From positions 1 through 34,880 of the forward strand of contig NZ_RAWG01000072.1 of NCBI RefSeq assembly GCF_003611735.1: 34,880 nucleotides of DNA, written 5' to 3'. Position 1 is the stretch's first letter; the number at the start of each line of letters is the position of its first letter. A program made the position numbers and the translations under genes. Source of the stretch: Corallococcus sicarius. GTDB lineage: Bacteria > Myxococcota > Myxococcia > Myxococcales > Myxococcaceae. The notes beneath the pieces were generated by a model, which was not told where the DNA came from, ran no database searches, and saw only the letters and a list, made by a program, of their open reading frames with translations. Below are positions 1 to 10,200 of this stretch, piece by piece.

Positions 1-190
1 CCAGCCGGAAGCTGCCCATCCGGGTCCCCACCAGCGGATCCACCTCCTCCACCGGCGCCACGGCCGGCTCCGCCACGGCGCCCGCCACCCCGTCGCCTGC
101 CTCCGGGACGAGCGTGTCGCACGCCGTCTCCGGTCCATGCCTCCGACCGCACGCCCCACACGTGCGATGGCTCCTCGCGACTTCGGCCAT
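1..190 (-). CDS. Ser/Thr protein kinase, N-terminal fragment (runs off the left edge)
   Basis: Only the first 63 codons are in the window. The reading frame starts at an ATG at 190-188, behind a purine-rich AGAGGGGG that works as a ribosome binding site. The first 25 residues hold a short zinc-ribbon-like cysteine set (CGAC at about residues 11-14, another Cys at 24). An acidic, Ala/Pro-rich linker follows. The last visible residues, LVGTRMGSFRL, match the usual lead-in to the glycine loop of Hanks-type kinases in myxobacteria, where a zinc ribbon often precedes the kinase domain. No catalytic motif is inside the window, so the kinase call rests on that lead-in. It is divergent from the oxygenase gene at 368. 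Coordinates are partial at the 3' end. Confidence 0.6.
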   Translation of the reverse strand, partial: MAEVARSHRTCGACGRRHGPETACDTLVPEAGDGVAGAVAEPAVAPVEEVDPLVGTRMGSFRL

Positions 191-367
191 ACCGCCCCCC
201 CTCTGGCCAATCCCCGCCCAATCTGTACATCCAGGAAGCCCGGCATCCACTGTCGACAAGGGCCGGTGTCACAAAGTGAGGGGCACTTCCATCCGTGGGT
301 CGGGGTGAGGGTTGGGCGGAGGACTGCGGCGTGTCAGGAAGGAGTCACGAGGCTAGGATGCGGCCCC

Positions 368-1330
368 ATGTCCCGCTCGGCCCGACGCATTCCCACCGTG
401 AATCTGTCCCACTACCGCTCCGGCACGCCCGACGAGCGGGCCCGCTTCGTCCAGGTGTTTGGCGACGCGCTCAAGGAGTTCGGCTTCGTGACCGTGGAGG
501 GCCACGGCGTCGAGGACGCGCTCATCCGCCGCACGTACACGGACGTGGAGCGCTTCTTCCAACTGCCGGAGTCCGCCAAGACGCGCTACGCGGTGCCGGA
601 GCGCCCGGGCCAGCGCGGCTTCATGGCGTTCGGCCAGGAGCACGCGAAGAACCGCAAGGTGGGGGACATGAAGGAGTTCTGGCACGTGGGCCGGGAGCTG
701 CCCGTGGGCCACCCCTACCGCGACGACTACGGCGCCAATGTGTGGCCGGAGGAGGTGCCCACCTTCCGTCAGAACACGCTGACGCTCTACCGGGAGCTGG
801 ACGACGCCGCGACGGTGATGCTCCAGGCGCTCGCGGACTACCTGGGCATCGCGCGCAACACGTTCAGCGACATGACGGTGGACGGCAACTCCGTGCTGCG
901 GCTCATCCACTACCCGCCCCTGAAGGACCGCTTCATCCCGGGCGCGGTGCGCGCCGCCGAGCACGAGGACATCAACTTCATCACCCTCCTGTGTGAGGGC
1001 ACGTCCGGCGGCCTGGAGCTGCTCACGCGCGACGGCGAGTGGATCCCGGTGGACACGCTGCGCGGGCAGATCGTCGTGGACTCCGGCGACATGCTCAGCC
1101 GGGTGATGAACGGCGTCATCCCGTCCACGACGCACCGGGTGGTGAACCCGCCCAGCACGGAGCAGGACACCGTGCGCTACTCGATGCCCTTCTTCGTGCA
1201 CCCCTACTCCGACTGCGTCCTCAAGCCGCTGCCGCAGACGGAGACGCCGGACAACCCCGCGCGCCACCCGCCCATCACCGCGGACGCGTTCCTCAAGCAG
1301 CGGCTGCGCGAGCTGGGCTTCCTCAAGTAG
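368..1330 (+). CDS. Isopenicillin N synthase-like Fe(II)/2-oxoglutarate-dependent oxygenase
   Basis: This 320-residue protein has the two-part fold of the isopenicillin N synthase/2OG oxygenase family. The N-terminal DIOX_N-type region covers about residues 8-120 (EFGFVTVEGHGV is typical). The double-stranded beta-helix core covers about 170-280. The iron ligands are visible as H199-x-D201 and H256, and the co-substrate-binding pair as R270-x-S272 in RYSMPFF. That is a full catalytic set, so it should be an active cytosolic oxidase. The substrate cannot be told from sequence; no biosynthetic cluster surrounds it. I chose the ATG at 368 because family homology begins just after it. The open frame extends upstream to 137 but that part is low-complexity. 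A GGAAGGAG lies at 337-344, rather far for this start, and an ATG at 358 is in another frame. Confidence 0.85.
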   Translation: MSRSARRIPTVNLSHYRSGTPDERARFVQVFGDALKEFGFVTVEGHGVEDALIRRTYTDVERFFQLPESAKTRYAVPERPGQRGFMAFGQEHAKNRKVGDMKEFWHVGRELPVGHPYRDDYGANVWPEEVPTFRQNTLTLYRELDDAATVMLQALADYLGIARNTFSDMTVDGNSVLRLIHYPPLKDRFIPGAVRAAEHEDINFITLLCEGTSGGLELLTRDGEWIPVDTLRGQIVVDSGDMLSRVMNGVIPSTTHRVVNPPSTEQDTVRYSMPFFVHPYSDCVLKPLPQTETPDNPARHPPITADAFLKQRLRELGFLK

Positions 1331-2264
1331 CCGCTGCCCGCGCAATCAGCGCCATCAGGTCCACGCGGAAGTGGCGCGTCCCTTCCGCGCCGTGGAGCCA
1401 GGCGCCCCGCCCCTCGAGCCGCGTGGGCTGCCACGGACGTCCCGTCTCGTCCGTGAGCACGACGCGGGCCACGGGGCCGAGCCGCTGGTGGCCCTTGTCG
1501 TACAGCGAGAAGAGCTGGAGCTCACACCGGTCCTCGTAGCCGCCGCCGAACAGCACGTGCGTGTCGCTGACGACGATGGCGTGCGCGCCCCGCACCGGCG
1601 ACGCCCAGACCGTGGACGGGCGTCCGGGCCGCAGGCGCACGAGCGGGAAGTCCGTGTAGCTGTAGAACCAGGTCTCCTGCTCGGACGCGACGTTGAGCGC
1701 GTAGCAGTCCACGATGATCTCCTCCAGGCCGAGCGCCATCGACACGCCGCTCTCCTGGCGCTGTCCCAGGGCATCGAAGCGCACCAGGCCGTCCGCGCCG
1801 ATGGGTGTGGAGGCGGCATCACCGCGTCCCCAGCCCCGGTTTCCGATGACGCCTTCGTCGAAGTAGCTGACCCAGACCTGTCCGTCGGCCGTCGTCTGCA
1901 CATCCGCGATGCCGTCCCCCAGCGTCATCGCCCGCAGCAGCGTGCCCTCCCGCGAGCAGACCCAGGCGTTGCGCTCGTGCTCCTTCTCGGAGCGGAAGCT
2001 GCAACGTGCGTTCACGAGCAGCACCTCGTCCCCGGGCAGCGGTTGGACGAAGTCGAAGTCCGGCGCCCCGCGAGGCAGCGCGAACCGCTCCCAGGTGTCC
2101 CAGTCCTCCGCGTGATGAAGGACCTCGTCCCCTTCGCGTCCGCCGTCCGCGAGCCACCACAGCGTGTGGTCCGGCGCCACGCCCCAGGCCTTCGCCTTGC
2201 GTCCCGCGAGCGCCTCCGCCGCGTCGACCCGCGTGTGCACCTCGGCGGTGAGGGTCCTCTTCAT
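1323..2264 (-). CDS. Hypothetical protein, probable beta-propeller-like fold
   Basis: A 313-residue protein with no cofactor or catalytic motif that I recognise. It is rich in Trp, Asp and Gly, with recurring strand-turn-strand units containing DG or DGQVWVSYFDEG-like segments. This pattern suggests a WD40- or kelch-like propeller. Similar proteins occur, as far as I recall, in actinobacteria and myxobacteria as uncharacterised proteins. No signal peptide or membrane segment is seen, so it is probably cytosolic. The ATG at 2264 is used; an in-frame GTG at 2273 sits very close to a GGAGGAAA site and could be the true start, adding three residues. Its 3' end overlaps the oxygenase stop region by 8 bases on the opposite strand. 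Confidence 0.7.
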   Translation of the reverse strand: MKRTLTAEVHTRVDAAEALAGRKAKAWGVAPDHTLWWLADGGREGDEVLHHAEDWDTWERFALPRGAPDFDFVQPLPGDEVLLVNARCSFRSEKEHERNAWVCSREGTLLRAMTLGDGIADVQTTADGQVWVSYFDEGVIGNRGWGRGDAASTPIGADGLVRFDALGQRQESGVSMALGLEEIIVDCYALNVASEQETWFYSYTDFPLVRLRPGRPSTVWASPVRGAHAIVVSDTHVLFGGGYEDRCELQLFSLYDKGHQRLGPVARVVLTDETGRPWQPTRLEGRGAWLHGAEGTRHFRVDLMALIARAAAT

Positions 2265-2387
2265 CCGCGTCACGTTTCCTCCACGGCGCTCCGGGAAGAG
2301 GGGCCCGACGGGAGCGCGGACGGAACCTGACGGTCCCGTGCCACGAGGCTCGCCCCTCCCAGGGTTCAGTGCCATCCTCCCGTCTCC

Positions 2388-3425
2388 GTGACCACTTCCC
2401 TCGACCTGTTCGCCATCCAGTCGCGCGTCACACTCGACGATTACGCCTCGCCGGAGACGTTCGCCGCGCACCACCGGGCCCTGGCCGCGCGGGTGGACGC
2501 GCTGCGGCCCCGGGATGCCGCGGGCCGGCCGCTGAACCCCGCGCTCGCGGTGTGGCCGGAGATGGTGGGCGCGGCGCTCCTGCTGATGGGCAACGTGTCG
2601 CGCGTGCGCCGCTACAAGACGACCAACGGCGCGATGACGCGCGCAGCGCTGGCGGAGTGGCGAGGCCTGTTCCGCACGTGGCGCGCCTTCCGGCCTCCGT
2701 CGATGGAGGAGTGCCTCTACGCCACGGTGGCGCCCCGCGTGCACCGGACCATGTTCGAGACCTTCTCCGGCATCGCGCGTGACTACGGCCTGTGGGTCGT
2801 GGCCGGCAGCGCGCTGCTCCCCGCCAACCGCCTGGGCATCGACACGCCCGAATACGAACCGGCGGGCGCCCGCACCTTCAACACCAGCTACACGTTCTCA
2901 CCGGACGGGCACTGCGTGAGCGTCACGCGCAAGGTGAACCTGGTCCCCACGCAGGAGGACGTGCTGAACCTGAGCCCCGGCCGCCCCGAGGATCTGCCCG
3001 TGGTGGACACACCCTTCGGCAAGCTGGGCACGCTCGTCTGCTACGACGGCTTCCGCGAAGCGCACACCTCCGGCGAGCCGGGGTTCGTGCCGTGCGCGCA
3101 GTACCTGGACGCGCTCGGCGTGGACGTGCTCGCGCAGCCGTCCGCCAACGCGTGGGCCTGGGATGCGCCCTGGGCCTTCAACGCGCCCGGCGAGTCGCAG
3201 CTCCGCAGCGAGCAGTGGGTCAACGAGGGCCTCTTCAGCCAGCTGCGCACGCTCAAGCGCGTGCGCTACGCGGTGAACCCGCAGCTCACCGGCGGCTTCT
3301 TCGACAACACCTTCGAGGCCCCCTCGCTCATCATGGAGCGCCGGGGGCCGGACGACGTACACGTGCTCGCCCAGTCCGCGGATCCGCGCGGCGAGGACGT
3401 GCTGCACGTCACCGTGCCGCGCTAA
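2388..3425 (+). CDS. Carbon-nitrogen hydrolase (nitrilase superfamily)
   Basis: A 345-residue cytosolic amidase/nitrilase-fold protein. The Glu-Lys-Cys catalytic triad is visible: E58 in VWPEM, K182 in TRKVNLVP and C218 in TLVCYDGF. The protein is longer than a typical omega-amidase (about 270), with an extra alpha-helical stretch around residues 60-125. The family hydrolyses C-N bonds in amides, nitriles or carbamoyl groups; the substrate here is unknown. The start is a GTG at 2388, since no in-frame ATG lies before conserved sequence. The stop codon overlaps the gatB stop on the other strand, so the two genes are convergent with no terminator between them. The 123-base divergent spacer to the propeller-like gene should hold its promoter, but I see no clear consensus. 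Confidence 0.85.
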   Translation: MTTSLDLFAIQSRVTLDDYASPETFAAHHRALAARVDALRPRDAAGRPLNPALAVWPEMVGAALLLMGNVSRVRRYKTTNGAMTRAALAEWRGLFRTWRAFRPPSMEECLYATVAPRVHRTMFETFSGIARDYGLWVVAGSALLPANRLGIDTPEYEPAGARTFNTSYTFSPDGHCVSVTRKVNLVPTQEDVLNLSPGRPEDLPVVDTPFGKLGTLVCYDGFREAHTSGEPGFVPCAQYLDALGVDVLAQPSANAWAWDAPWAFNAPGESQLRSEQWVNEGLFSQLRTLKRVRYAVNPQLTGGFFDNTFEAPSLIMERRGPDDVHVLAQSADPRGEDVLHVTVPR

Positions 3426-4867
3426 TCCCCCAGCTTCTTCTTGAGCAGCTCGTTGACGAGGCCGGGGTTGCCCTTGCCCTTCATCGCCTTCATCACCTGG
3501 CCCACGAAGAAGCCGTACACGCTCTTCTTGCCGGCCTTGTACTTCTCCACCTCGCCCGCGTTCTTCGCGAGGATGTCGTCCACCACCGCCTCCACCGCGC
3601 CCACGTCGCTCACCTGCGCGAGGCCCTTCTCCGCGATGACGTCCGCCGGCGCGCGGCCGGTGCGGAACATCTCCCCGAGCACGTCCTTGGCCGCGTTCGC
3701 GGACACCGTGCCCTTCTCCACCGTGGCCAGGAGTTCCCCCAGCTGCGTCGGCGTGAAGCGCAGCGCGGACAGCGGCGTGCCTTCGTCCTTCAAGAGGCGG
3801 CTGAACTCGCCCAGGAACAGGTTGGAGAGCTTCTTCGCGTCCGGCGCGTGGGCTGCGCAGGCCTCGAAGAAGTCCGCCAGCGGTCGCTCGGCGGTGAGGA
3901 TGCGCGCGTCGTAGGCCGGCAGGCCGTACTCGCCCATGAAGCGCGTGCGCTTCGCGCGGGGCAGCTCCGGCAGCACCTTCGCCTGCGAGTCCCGGAGCGC
4001 GTCCGACACGAGGAGCGGCTGGAGGTCCGGCTCCGGGAAGTAGCGGTAGTCGTGCGCGTCCTCCTTGGAGCGCATCGACCGGGTGATGCCCTTGTTCACG
4101 TCCCAGAGGCGCGTCTCCTGGTCCACCTTGCCGCCCGACTCCAGGACGTCCACCTGCCGCGCCGCCTCGTACTCGATGGCCTGCTTGAGGAAGCGGAACG
4201 AGTTGAGGTTCTTCAATTCGCAGCGCTGCCCGTAGGTGGTGGACCCCTTCGGCATCACCGACACGTTGGCGTCGCAGCGGAAGCTGCCCTCCTCCAGGTT
4301 GCCGTCGTTGACGCCCAGGTACACCAGCACGTCGCGCAGCGCCTTGAGGTACTCCACCGCCTCGTCCGCGTCGCGCAGGTCCGGCTCGCTGACGATCTCC
4401 ATCAGCGGCACGCCCGCGCGGTTCAGGTCCACCAGGCTCTGGCCCGCGGAAGCGGACGCGTCGTGCACGCTCTTGCCCGCGTCCTCCTCCAGGTGGATGC
4501 GCCGCACGCGCACCGTCTTCTCACCCGACGGCGTGTCGATGACCAGCTCGCCCCACTCGCAGATGGGCTGGTCGTACTGGGTGATCTGATAGCCCTTGGG
4601 CAGGTCCGGGTAGAAGTAGTTCTTCCGGCTCCACACGCTCGTGGGCTTCACCGTGCACCCGAGCGCCAGGCCCGTGCGCACCGCGTACTCCACCACGCGC
4701 GCGTTGAGCACCGGCAGCACGCCGGGCATCCCCAGGCACACCGGACAGGTGTGGTGGTTGGGTTCGGCGCCGAACGCGGTGGAGCAGCCGCAGAAGATCT
4801 TCGACTGCGTGAGCAGCTGCGCGTGGACCTCGAGGCCGATGACCGTCTGGAAATCGCTCAGGGGCAT
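3422..4867 (-). CDS. gatB: Asp-tRNA(Asn)/Glu-tRNA(Gln) amidotransferase subunit GatB
   Basis: Subunit B of the GatCAB complex, which converts misacylated Glu-tRNA(Gln) and/or Asp-tRNA(Asn) into the correct aminoacyl-tRNA using ammonia channelled from GatA. The 481-residue length is standard. The N-terminal kinase-like catalytic domain opens with [12 protein letters not shown], followed by the zinc site cysteines at residues 26, 28, 41 and 44 (FCGCS...CPVC). The C-terminal YqeY-like tRNA-binding tail is present and ends in KKKLGD. The start ATG is at 4867, with AAGGTG upstream. It is the last gene of the minus-strand operon zinc-ribbon gene-gatC-gatA-gatB, 30 bases after gatA. Its presence implies that at least one of Gln-tRNA or Asn-tRNA is made indirectly. 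Confidence 0.97.
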   Translation of the reverse strand: MPLSDFQTVIGLEVHAQLLTQSKIFCGCSTAFGAEPNHHTCPVCLGMPGVLPVLNARVVEYAVRTGLALGCTVKPTSVWSRKNYFYPDLPKGYQITQYDQPICEWGELVIDTPSGEKTVRVRRIHLEEDAGKSVHDASASAGQSLVDLNRAGVPLMEIVSEPDLRDADEAVEYLKALRDVLVYLGVNDGNLEEGSFRCDANVSVMPKGSTTYGQRCELKNLNSFRFLKQAIEYEAARQVDVLESGGKVDQETRLWDVNKGITRSMRSKEDAHDYRYFPEPDLQPLLVSDALRDSQAKVLPELPRAKRTRFMGEYGLPAYDARILTAERPLADFFEACAAHAPDAKKLSNLFLGEFSRLLKDEGTPLSALRFTPTQLGELLATVEKGTVSANAAKDVLGEMFRTGRAPADVIAEKGLAQVSDVGAVEAVVDDILAKNAGEVEKYKAGKKSVYGFFVGQVMKAMKGKGNPGLVNELLKKKLGD

Positions 4868-4897
4868 GGCGGTGTCACCTTGCCGGCCTGCTCCCCG

Positions 4898-6364
4898 CTA
4901 GACGGGGGCGGCGCGGCGGAAGAAGTCGTGCTCGCGCTCGAACGCGCGGGCGATGCGCAGCAGGCGGGCCTCGTCGAACGGGCGCCCCAGGAGTTGCAGC
5001 CCCACCGGCAGCCCCGCCTGCGTGAAGCCGCACGGCACGGACAGGCCGGGCAGGCCCGCCAGGTTGCAGGGCAGCGTGTAGACGTCCATCAGGTACATGG
5101 CCAACGGGTCGTCCACCTTGTCGCCCAGCTTGAACGCCGGCACGGGCGACGTGGGCGACACGAGCGCATCCACCTGCTGGAAGGCCCGCGTGAAGTCCTC
5201 GCGGATGAGCGTGCGGACCTTCTGCGCGCGCAGGTAGTAGGCGTCGTAGTAGCCGGCGGACAGCGCGTAGGTGCCCAGCATGATGCGGCGCTTCACCTCC
5301 GCGCCGAAGCCCTGCCCTCGCGTCTGTGCGTACAGCTCCTTGAGCCCGCGCGCGTCCTTCGCCCGCTGCCCGTAGCGGATGCCGTCGTAGCGGGCCAGGT
5401 TGCTGGACGCCTCGGAGGAGGCCAGCAGGTAGTACGTGGCGAGCGCGTACTTCGTGTGCGGCAGCGACACGTCCACCAGCGTCGCGCCCATCCGCTCGAA
5501 CTCCTCCAGCGACGCTCTCAGCGTGCCCTCCACCTCCGGGTCCATGCCCGCGGTGAAGTACTCGCGCGGCACGCCCAGCTTGAGGCCGCGCACCCCGTCC
5601 TCCAGCCCCGTGAGGCAGTCCGGCGTCGCCACGTCCGCGGAGGTGGAGTCGCGCGGATCATGCCGCGCGATGAGCTGGAAGAGCGCCGCGGTGTCCGCCA
5701 CCGTGCGCGCCATCGGGCCCGGCTGATCCAACGACGAGGCGAAGGCGATGACGCCATAGCGCGACACCCGGCCGTAGGTGGGCTTGAGCCCCACGGTGTT
5801 GGTGAGCGCCGCGGGCTGGCGGATGGAGCCGCCCGTGTCCGTGCCCAGCGCGCCAAACACCTCGCGCGCCGCCACCGCCGCGGCCGAACCACCCGACGAG
5901 CCGCCCGGCGTGCGCGACAGGTCCCACGGGTTGTGGGTGGGGAAGTACGCGCTCGACTCGTTGGACGAGCCCATGGCGAACTCGTCCATGTTCAGCTTGC
6001 CCACGAGCGGCAACCCCGCCTCCTTCAGCAGGCGCACCACCGTGGCGTCATACGGCGGGACGAAGCCCTCCAGGATGCGCGAGCCGCAGGTGGTCTCCAG
6101 CCCTTGCGTGAGGAAGATGTCCTTCAGGCCCACGGGCACGCCGTCGAGCGCACTGGCGGGACTGCCCGCGTGGCGGCGCGCATCGCTGGCCTCGGCGGCC
6201 TTCAGCGCCCCGGGCTCGTCCACGCGCAGGAACGCGCGCACCTTCGGATCCACCTGGGCGATGCGCTGGAGGCTCGCGCGGGTGGCCTCCACCGAGGACA
6301 CCTCGCGCGCGGCCAGCTTCGCCGCCAGCTCCAGCATCGACAGGTCGGTGAGCGTCGACGACAT
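4898..6364 (-). CDS. gatA: Asp-tRNA(Asn)/Glu-tRNA(Gln) amidotransferase subunit GatA
   Basis: Amidase-signature subunit that releases ammonia from glutamine for GatB. The 488-residue protein carries the Ser-cisSer-Lys triad: K81 in PVGLKD, S156 in GGSSGGS and S180 in DTGGSIR. The spacing between these residues is as in characterised GatA proteins. It is soluble and acts in the GatCAB heterotrimer. It starts at an ATG 6 bases after the gatC stop and ends 30 bases before gatB, so the three subunits should be translated from one message. Nothing in the sequence looks damaged. Confidence 0.97.
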   Translation of the reverse strand: MSSTLTDLSMLELAAKLAAREVSSVEATRASLQRIAQVDPKVRAFLRVDEPGALKAAEASDARRHAGSPASALDGVPVGLKDIFLTQGLETTCGSRILEGFVPPYDATVVRLLKEAGLPLVGKLNMDEFAMGSSNESSAYFPTHNPWDLSRTPGGSSGGSAAAVAAREVFGALGTDTGGSIRQPAALTNTVGLKPTYGRVSRYGVIAFASSLDQPGPMARTVADTAALFQLIARHDPRDSTSADVATPDCLTGLEDGVRGLKLGVPREYFTAGMDPEVEGTLRASLEEFERMGATLVDVSLPHTKYALATYYLLASSEASSNLARYDGIRYGQRAKDARGLKELYAQTRGQGFGAEVKRRIMLGTYALSAGYYDAYYLRAQKVRTLIREDFTRAFQQVDALVSPTSPVPAFKLGDKVDDPLAMYLMDVYTLPCNLAGLPGLSVPCGFTQAGLPVGLQLLGRPFDEARLLRIARAFEREHDFFRRAAPV

Positions 6365-6370
6365 GGCGGG

Positions 6371-6658
6371 CTACTCCAGGATCTTCGGGACCGCGAAGGC
6401 GGTGCCCACCTTCGCTGGCGCGTTGGCGAGGCCCGCTTCCGGGGGCAGCGACGGCCGCATCACGTCCTCGCGCAACAGCGAGGACGCGAGCGTCGCGTGG
6501 GAGGTGGGCTCCACCTGGCTGACATCCAGCGCCTCCAGCTCCGCCACCGCGTCCAACACCTGGGACAGTTGGGTGGCGTAGCGCGCCTCCTCTTGCGGCG
6601 TCAGTGACAGCCGCGCCAGGGTGGCTACGTGCCGGACCTGCTCGAGCGTGAGGGCCAT
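6371..6658 (-). CDS. gatC: Asp-tRNA(Asn)/Glu-tRNA(Gln) amidotransferase subunit GatC
   Basis: A 95-residue subunit of normal length that wraps around the GatA-GatB interface and stabilises the complex. The family signature is seen in VRHVATLARLSLTPQE near the N-terminus and in the conserved segment around residues 55-72 (VEPTSHA...LLREDVMRP). The ATG is at 6658 with GGAGG a few bases upstream. The gene lies 36 bases downstream of a zinc-ribbon protein gene and 6 bases before gatA. Confidence 0.95.
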   Translation of the reverse strand: MALTLEQVRHVATLARLSLTPQEEARYATQLSQVLDAVAELEALDVSQVEPTSHATLASSLLREDVMRPSLPPEAGLANAPAKVGTAFAVPKILE

Positions 6659-6694
6659 GGAAGAAGCCTCCTCCCGTGAGGGGAAAACCGCCTG

Positions 6695-7030
6695 CTAGCT
6701 GCGCTTGAACAGGTTGAGGATGGCGCCCATCACCTTGCCGCCGCCCTCGTGGCCGTGCTGCTTCATGACCTCGCCCAGCTCGCCCGCGTCCAGCCACACA
6801 CCGTGGCAGTTGAAGCAGCTCTCCAGCTCCACGTTGCCCTGCTTGAGCGTCTGCAGGTCCATGCCGCACTTGGGGCACTTCATGAAGTGCAGCTTCTTGA
6901 GCTCCTCGCGCTGGAGGGCCGCCGTCTCCTGGGTCTGCTGGAGGGCCAGCTTGCGCTTGGCTTCAATCTCCTCGCGCGCGAAGTAGTCGTCTTCGTTGTT
7001 GGAGGGCTTCTCAGGGGTCAGGTTGGACAT
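6695..7030 (-). CDS. Small TFIIB-type zinc-ribbon protein
   Basis: A 111-residue protein. Residues 1-48 are a charged, Glu/Gln/Lys-rich helix. Residues 50-88 form a zinc ribbon with two CxxC knuckles (C52/C55 in MKCPKCG and C72/C75 in CFNCHGVWLDAGEL). The GVWLDAGEL tail is diagnostic for the bacterial zf-TFIIB family. Members are small proteins of unknown role that may bind nucleic acid or protein. The start ATG at 7030 is supported by AAGGAG about 10 bases upstream. It heads the gatCAB operon and is divergent from ftsK. Whether it has any role in tRNA amidation is unknown; only co-transcription suggests a link. Confidence 0.88.
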   Translation of the reverse strand: MSNLTPEKPSNNEDDYFAREEIEAKRKLALQQTQETAALQREELKKLHFMKCPKCGMDLQTLKQGNVELESCFNCHGVWLDAGELGEVMKQHGHEGGGKVMGAILNLFKRS

Positions 7031-7130
7031 GGTTCGGGTTCTCCTTGGCGGGGGGCACCATACCCTCTCCCCCCGGGCTCGCAGCCGAAATGTAGGCCCT
7101 GTCCAGCCCCCTCGGAGGCCTGCCGGAAAA

Positions 7131-7158
7131 TTGACCCCACGCCGTCCCTCCCTATTCT
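7131..7158 (+). promoter_or_regulatory. Sigma-70-type promoter of ftsK
   Basis: TTGACC at 7131-7136 and TATTCT at 7153-7158 are separated by 16 bases. This is a good housekeeping promoter in an otherwise GC-rich divergent spacer. It would start transcription about 55 bases before the ftsK ATG. Prediction from consensus only. Confidence 0.55.
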
Positions 7159-7219
7159 CGCCGCGCGGATTGCTACAGCTCGCTACGCGGCTGGAATCGG
7201 GCAGAGGGAACCGGGGTCC

Positions 7220-10200
7220 ATGACAGCGGCCAAGAAGGGTGGTCGGGCGGAGAAGGCAGTGCTCTCCCGACAGGAAATCGCGACCAAGCGCAAGGCGCTC
7301 GCGAACAAGAAGATGAAGGCGGGGGGCGCAGCCAGCCCGGCCAGACGGGCGCTCGTGGGCGTCTTCGTCCTGGCCGCCTCGCTGCTGTCCTTGCTGGCGG
7401 TCGCCACGTTCGACGCGCATGACCGCACGGGTCCCGGCTTCCGCAACGCGGTGGGCCCCATGGGCCACCTCATCGCGGAGACGCTCCGGGGCGCGCTCGG
7501 TGTGTGCGCCTACTTCATCCCCGTGGGTGGCATCTACACCGCCGTGGTGCTCTTCGTGGGCAACCGCGAGCGGCGCCGCCTGCCGCAGATCATCTCCCTG
7601 GCGCTGCTCACGTGCAGCGTGGCCGTGCTCTCGCAGCTCATGTTCGCCAAGGACAAGGGCTGGGCGCATCCGCCCGGTGGCGCGCTGGGCGCGGGCCTGG
7701 GCGGCCTGATGGAGGGCATGTTCTCCACCGTCGGCACCGTCATCCTCGTCACCGCCATCAGCGCGGCGGCGCTCATCGTGGGCACGCAGTACACGTTCTT
7801 CAAGCTGTGCTCGTTCGTGTGGGCCGGCCTGACGGTGCTGGGCCGCCGCATCTCCGCGTCCGCCCACGTCTTCTGGGAGGCGCAGAAGGTCTCCTACCAG
7901 GCCCGCCAGGAGCGGCTCGCGAAGGAGAAGGAGGAGGAGGCCGCCTTCCTCGCCGAGCTGGAGGCCGAGGAGGAGGAGCTCTCCGAGGCCGAGCGTCTGG
8001 CCGAGGAGGCCGAGGCCGCCGAGGCGGAGGCCATGGCCGAGGAGGCCGTGCGCCTGGCCCGCCTGGCGGAGAAGGAGCAGGCCGCCAACGCGAAGAAGGC
8101 GCTCAAGGAGGGGCGCGAGAAGCCGGAGAAGAAGCCCGCGCGCGACGAGACGCCGGAAGAGGACGACGCGCAGGACGAGCAGCCCTCGCTGCCTCCCGAG
8201 CGCGCGGAGCGCCGTTCCCCGGGCGCCGACCCGGCCTGGGCCGCGTCCTTCCTCGCCCCCCAGCCGCAGCTGCCCGCCAACGCGGAGGGCGCGGAGCCGC
8301 CGCGCCGTGCGCGCAAGACGCCGCAGATCGTCACCCCGCCCGCCGCGCCGTCCTCGCCGCCCGTGCCCGCCGCGTCGCTCGCCCCCCCGGTGGCCGAGCC
8401 CGTGAAGCCCGTGGTGGAGAAGCCCGTGGCCGCCGCGCCGGGCAACGCCCTCATCCCCGCGCAGCCCGCCGCCCTGGCGCGCCTGCCGCTCATCGTGGAG
8501 CCCAAGGCCCCGCCCAAGCCCACCGCGGTGAAGCGGTCGCATGAGGAGTTCGAGTTCGTCGGCGACCGCAAGAGCTTCTCGCTGCCGCCGCTGGACGTGC
8601 TGGAGGCGGACAAGAAGGAGCGCACCGCGCTGGACAAGGACGCGTTCCTCGTCACGGCGGAGAAGCTGCGCGCGAAGCTCGCGGACTTCGGCATCGTGGG
8701 CGAGGTGGTGGAGATCCGCCCGGGCCCCGTCGTCACCATGTACGAGTTCCTCCCCGGACCCGGCATCAAGGTCAGCAAGATCGCCGCGCTCCAGGACGAC
8801 CTGGCCATGGCGATGGAGGCCATGCGCGTGCGCATCGTCGCCCCCATCCCCGGCAAGGGCGTGGTGGGCATTGAAGTCCCCAACCGCGACCGCGAGACGG
8901 TGTTCCTCAAGGAGATCGCCGAACAGGACACGTTCCAGAAGAGCGTCAGCAAGCTCACCATGTGCGTGGGCAAGGACATCGAAGGCATGCCGTACGTCTT
9001 CGACCTGGTGAAGGCGCCCCACCTGCTCATCGCAGGCACCACCGGCTCCGGCAAGTCCGTGGCGGTGAACGCGATGATCATGAGCATCCTCCTCAAGGCC
9101 ACGCCCGAGGAGGTCCGCTTCATCATGGTGGACCCGAAGATGCTGGAGCTCTCCGTCTACGAGGGCATCCCGCACCTGCTGCTCCCCGTCGTCACCGACC
9201 CCAAGAAGGCCGCGCTCGCGCTGCGCTGGGCGGTGGAGGAGATGGAGCGCCGCTACCAGCTGCTCTCCGAGGCGGGCGTGCGCAACATCGCCGGCTACAA
9301 CAAGATGGTGGAGACCCGCGCGTCGGAGGTGACGCCCGCCGCCGCGCCCGCCGCGAAGAAGAAGTCGAAGCCCAAGAAGCTCTTCGTCGTGGACGTGGAG
9401 GGCAGCGAGGCCTCCGCCTCCGCCAGCGAAGGCATGGGCGTGGCCGCCCCGCGCGAGGACGACAGCGACGACCTGCGCGAAGCCATCGTCTCCGAGCCCG
9501 CCCCCGACCTGGAGGCCGACGGCGAGGTGGACGCGGAGTTCGAGGAGGACGCCGACGCCGCCGCGCCCGCGCAGGCCGCCGCGGACAAGAAGGAGCTCAA
9601 GAAGCTGCCCTACATCGTCGTCATCATCGACGAGTTGGCGGACCTCATGATGGTGGCGAGCCGCGAGGTGGAGACGTACGTGGCGCGCCTCGCGCAGATG
9701 GCGCGCGCGGCCGGCATCCACCTGATGGTCGCGACGCAGCGTCCGTCCACGGACGTCGTCACCGGCATCATCAAGGCCAACTTCCCCACGCGCATCAGCT
9801 TCATGCTGCGCTCGAAGCCGGACTCGATGACGATTCTTGGCACCGTGGGCGCGGAGGCCCTGCTGGGCATGGGCGACATGCTCATCATGCCGCCCACGAG
9901 CGCCCACCTGCAGCGCGTGCACGGCGCCTACGTGTCCGAGCAGGAGATCAAGAAGGCCGTGGACCACCTCAAGGCCCAGGGCAAGCCTGTCTTCGACGAG
10001 TCCATCCTCAAGCCGCGCGACGAGGACGTGGAGAGCGGGGGCGAGGAGGACGAGCTGTCCGACGAGCTCTACGACCAGGCGCTCGCGGCCGTCAGCGAGA
10101 TGCGCTCCGTCTCCATCTCCATGCTCCAGCGCAAGATGCGCATCGGCTACAACCGCGCGGCGCGCATGATTGAGCGCATGGAGCGCGACGGCGTGGTGGG

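Noticed and set aside
137-367. Upstream extension of the oxygenase gene to the first ATG at 137
   Set aside because: The extra 77 residues are low-complexity and unlike the family, and would overlap the divergent kinase start.
2792-6607. A 1271-codon open frame on the plus strand opposite gatA and gatB
   Set aside because: It is antisense to well-conserved genes, extremely rich in Arg, His, Ala and Leu, and shows no domain. Long antisense frames are expected at this GC content.
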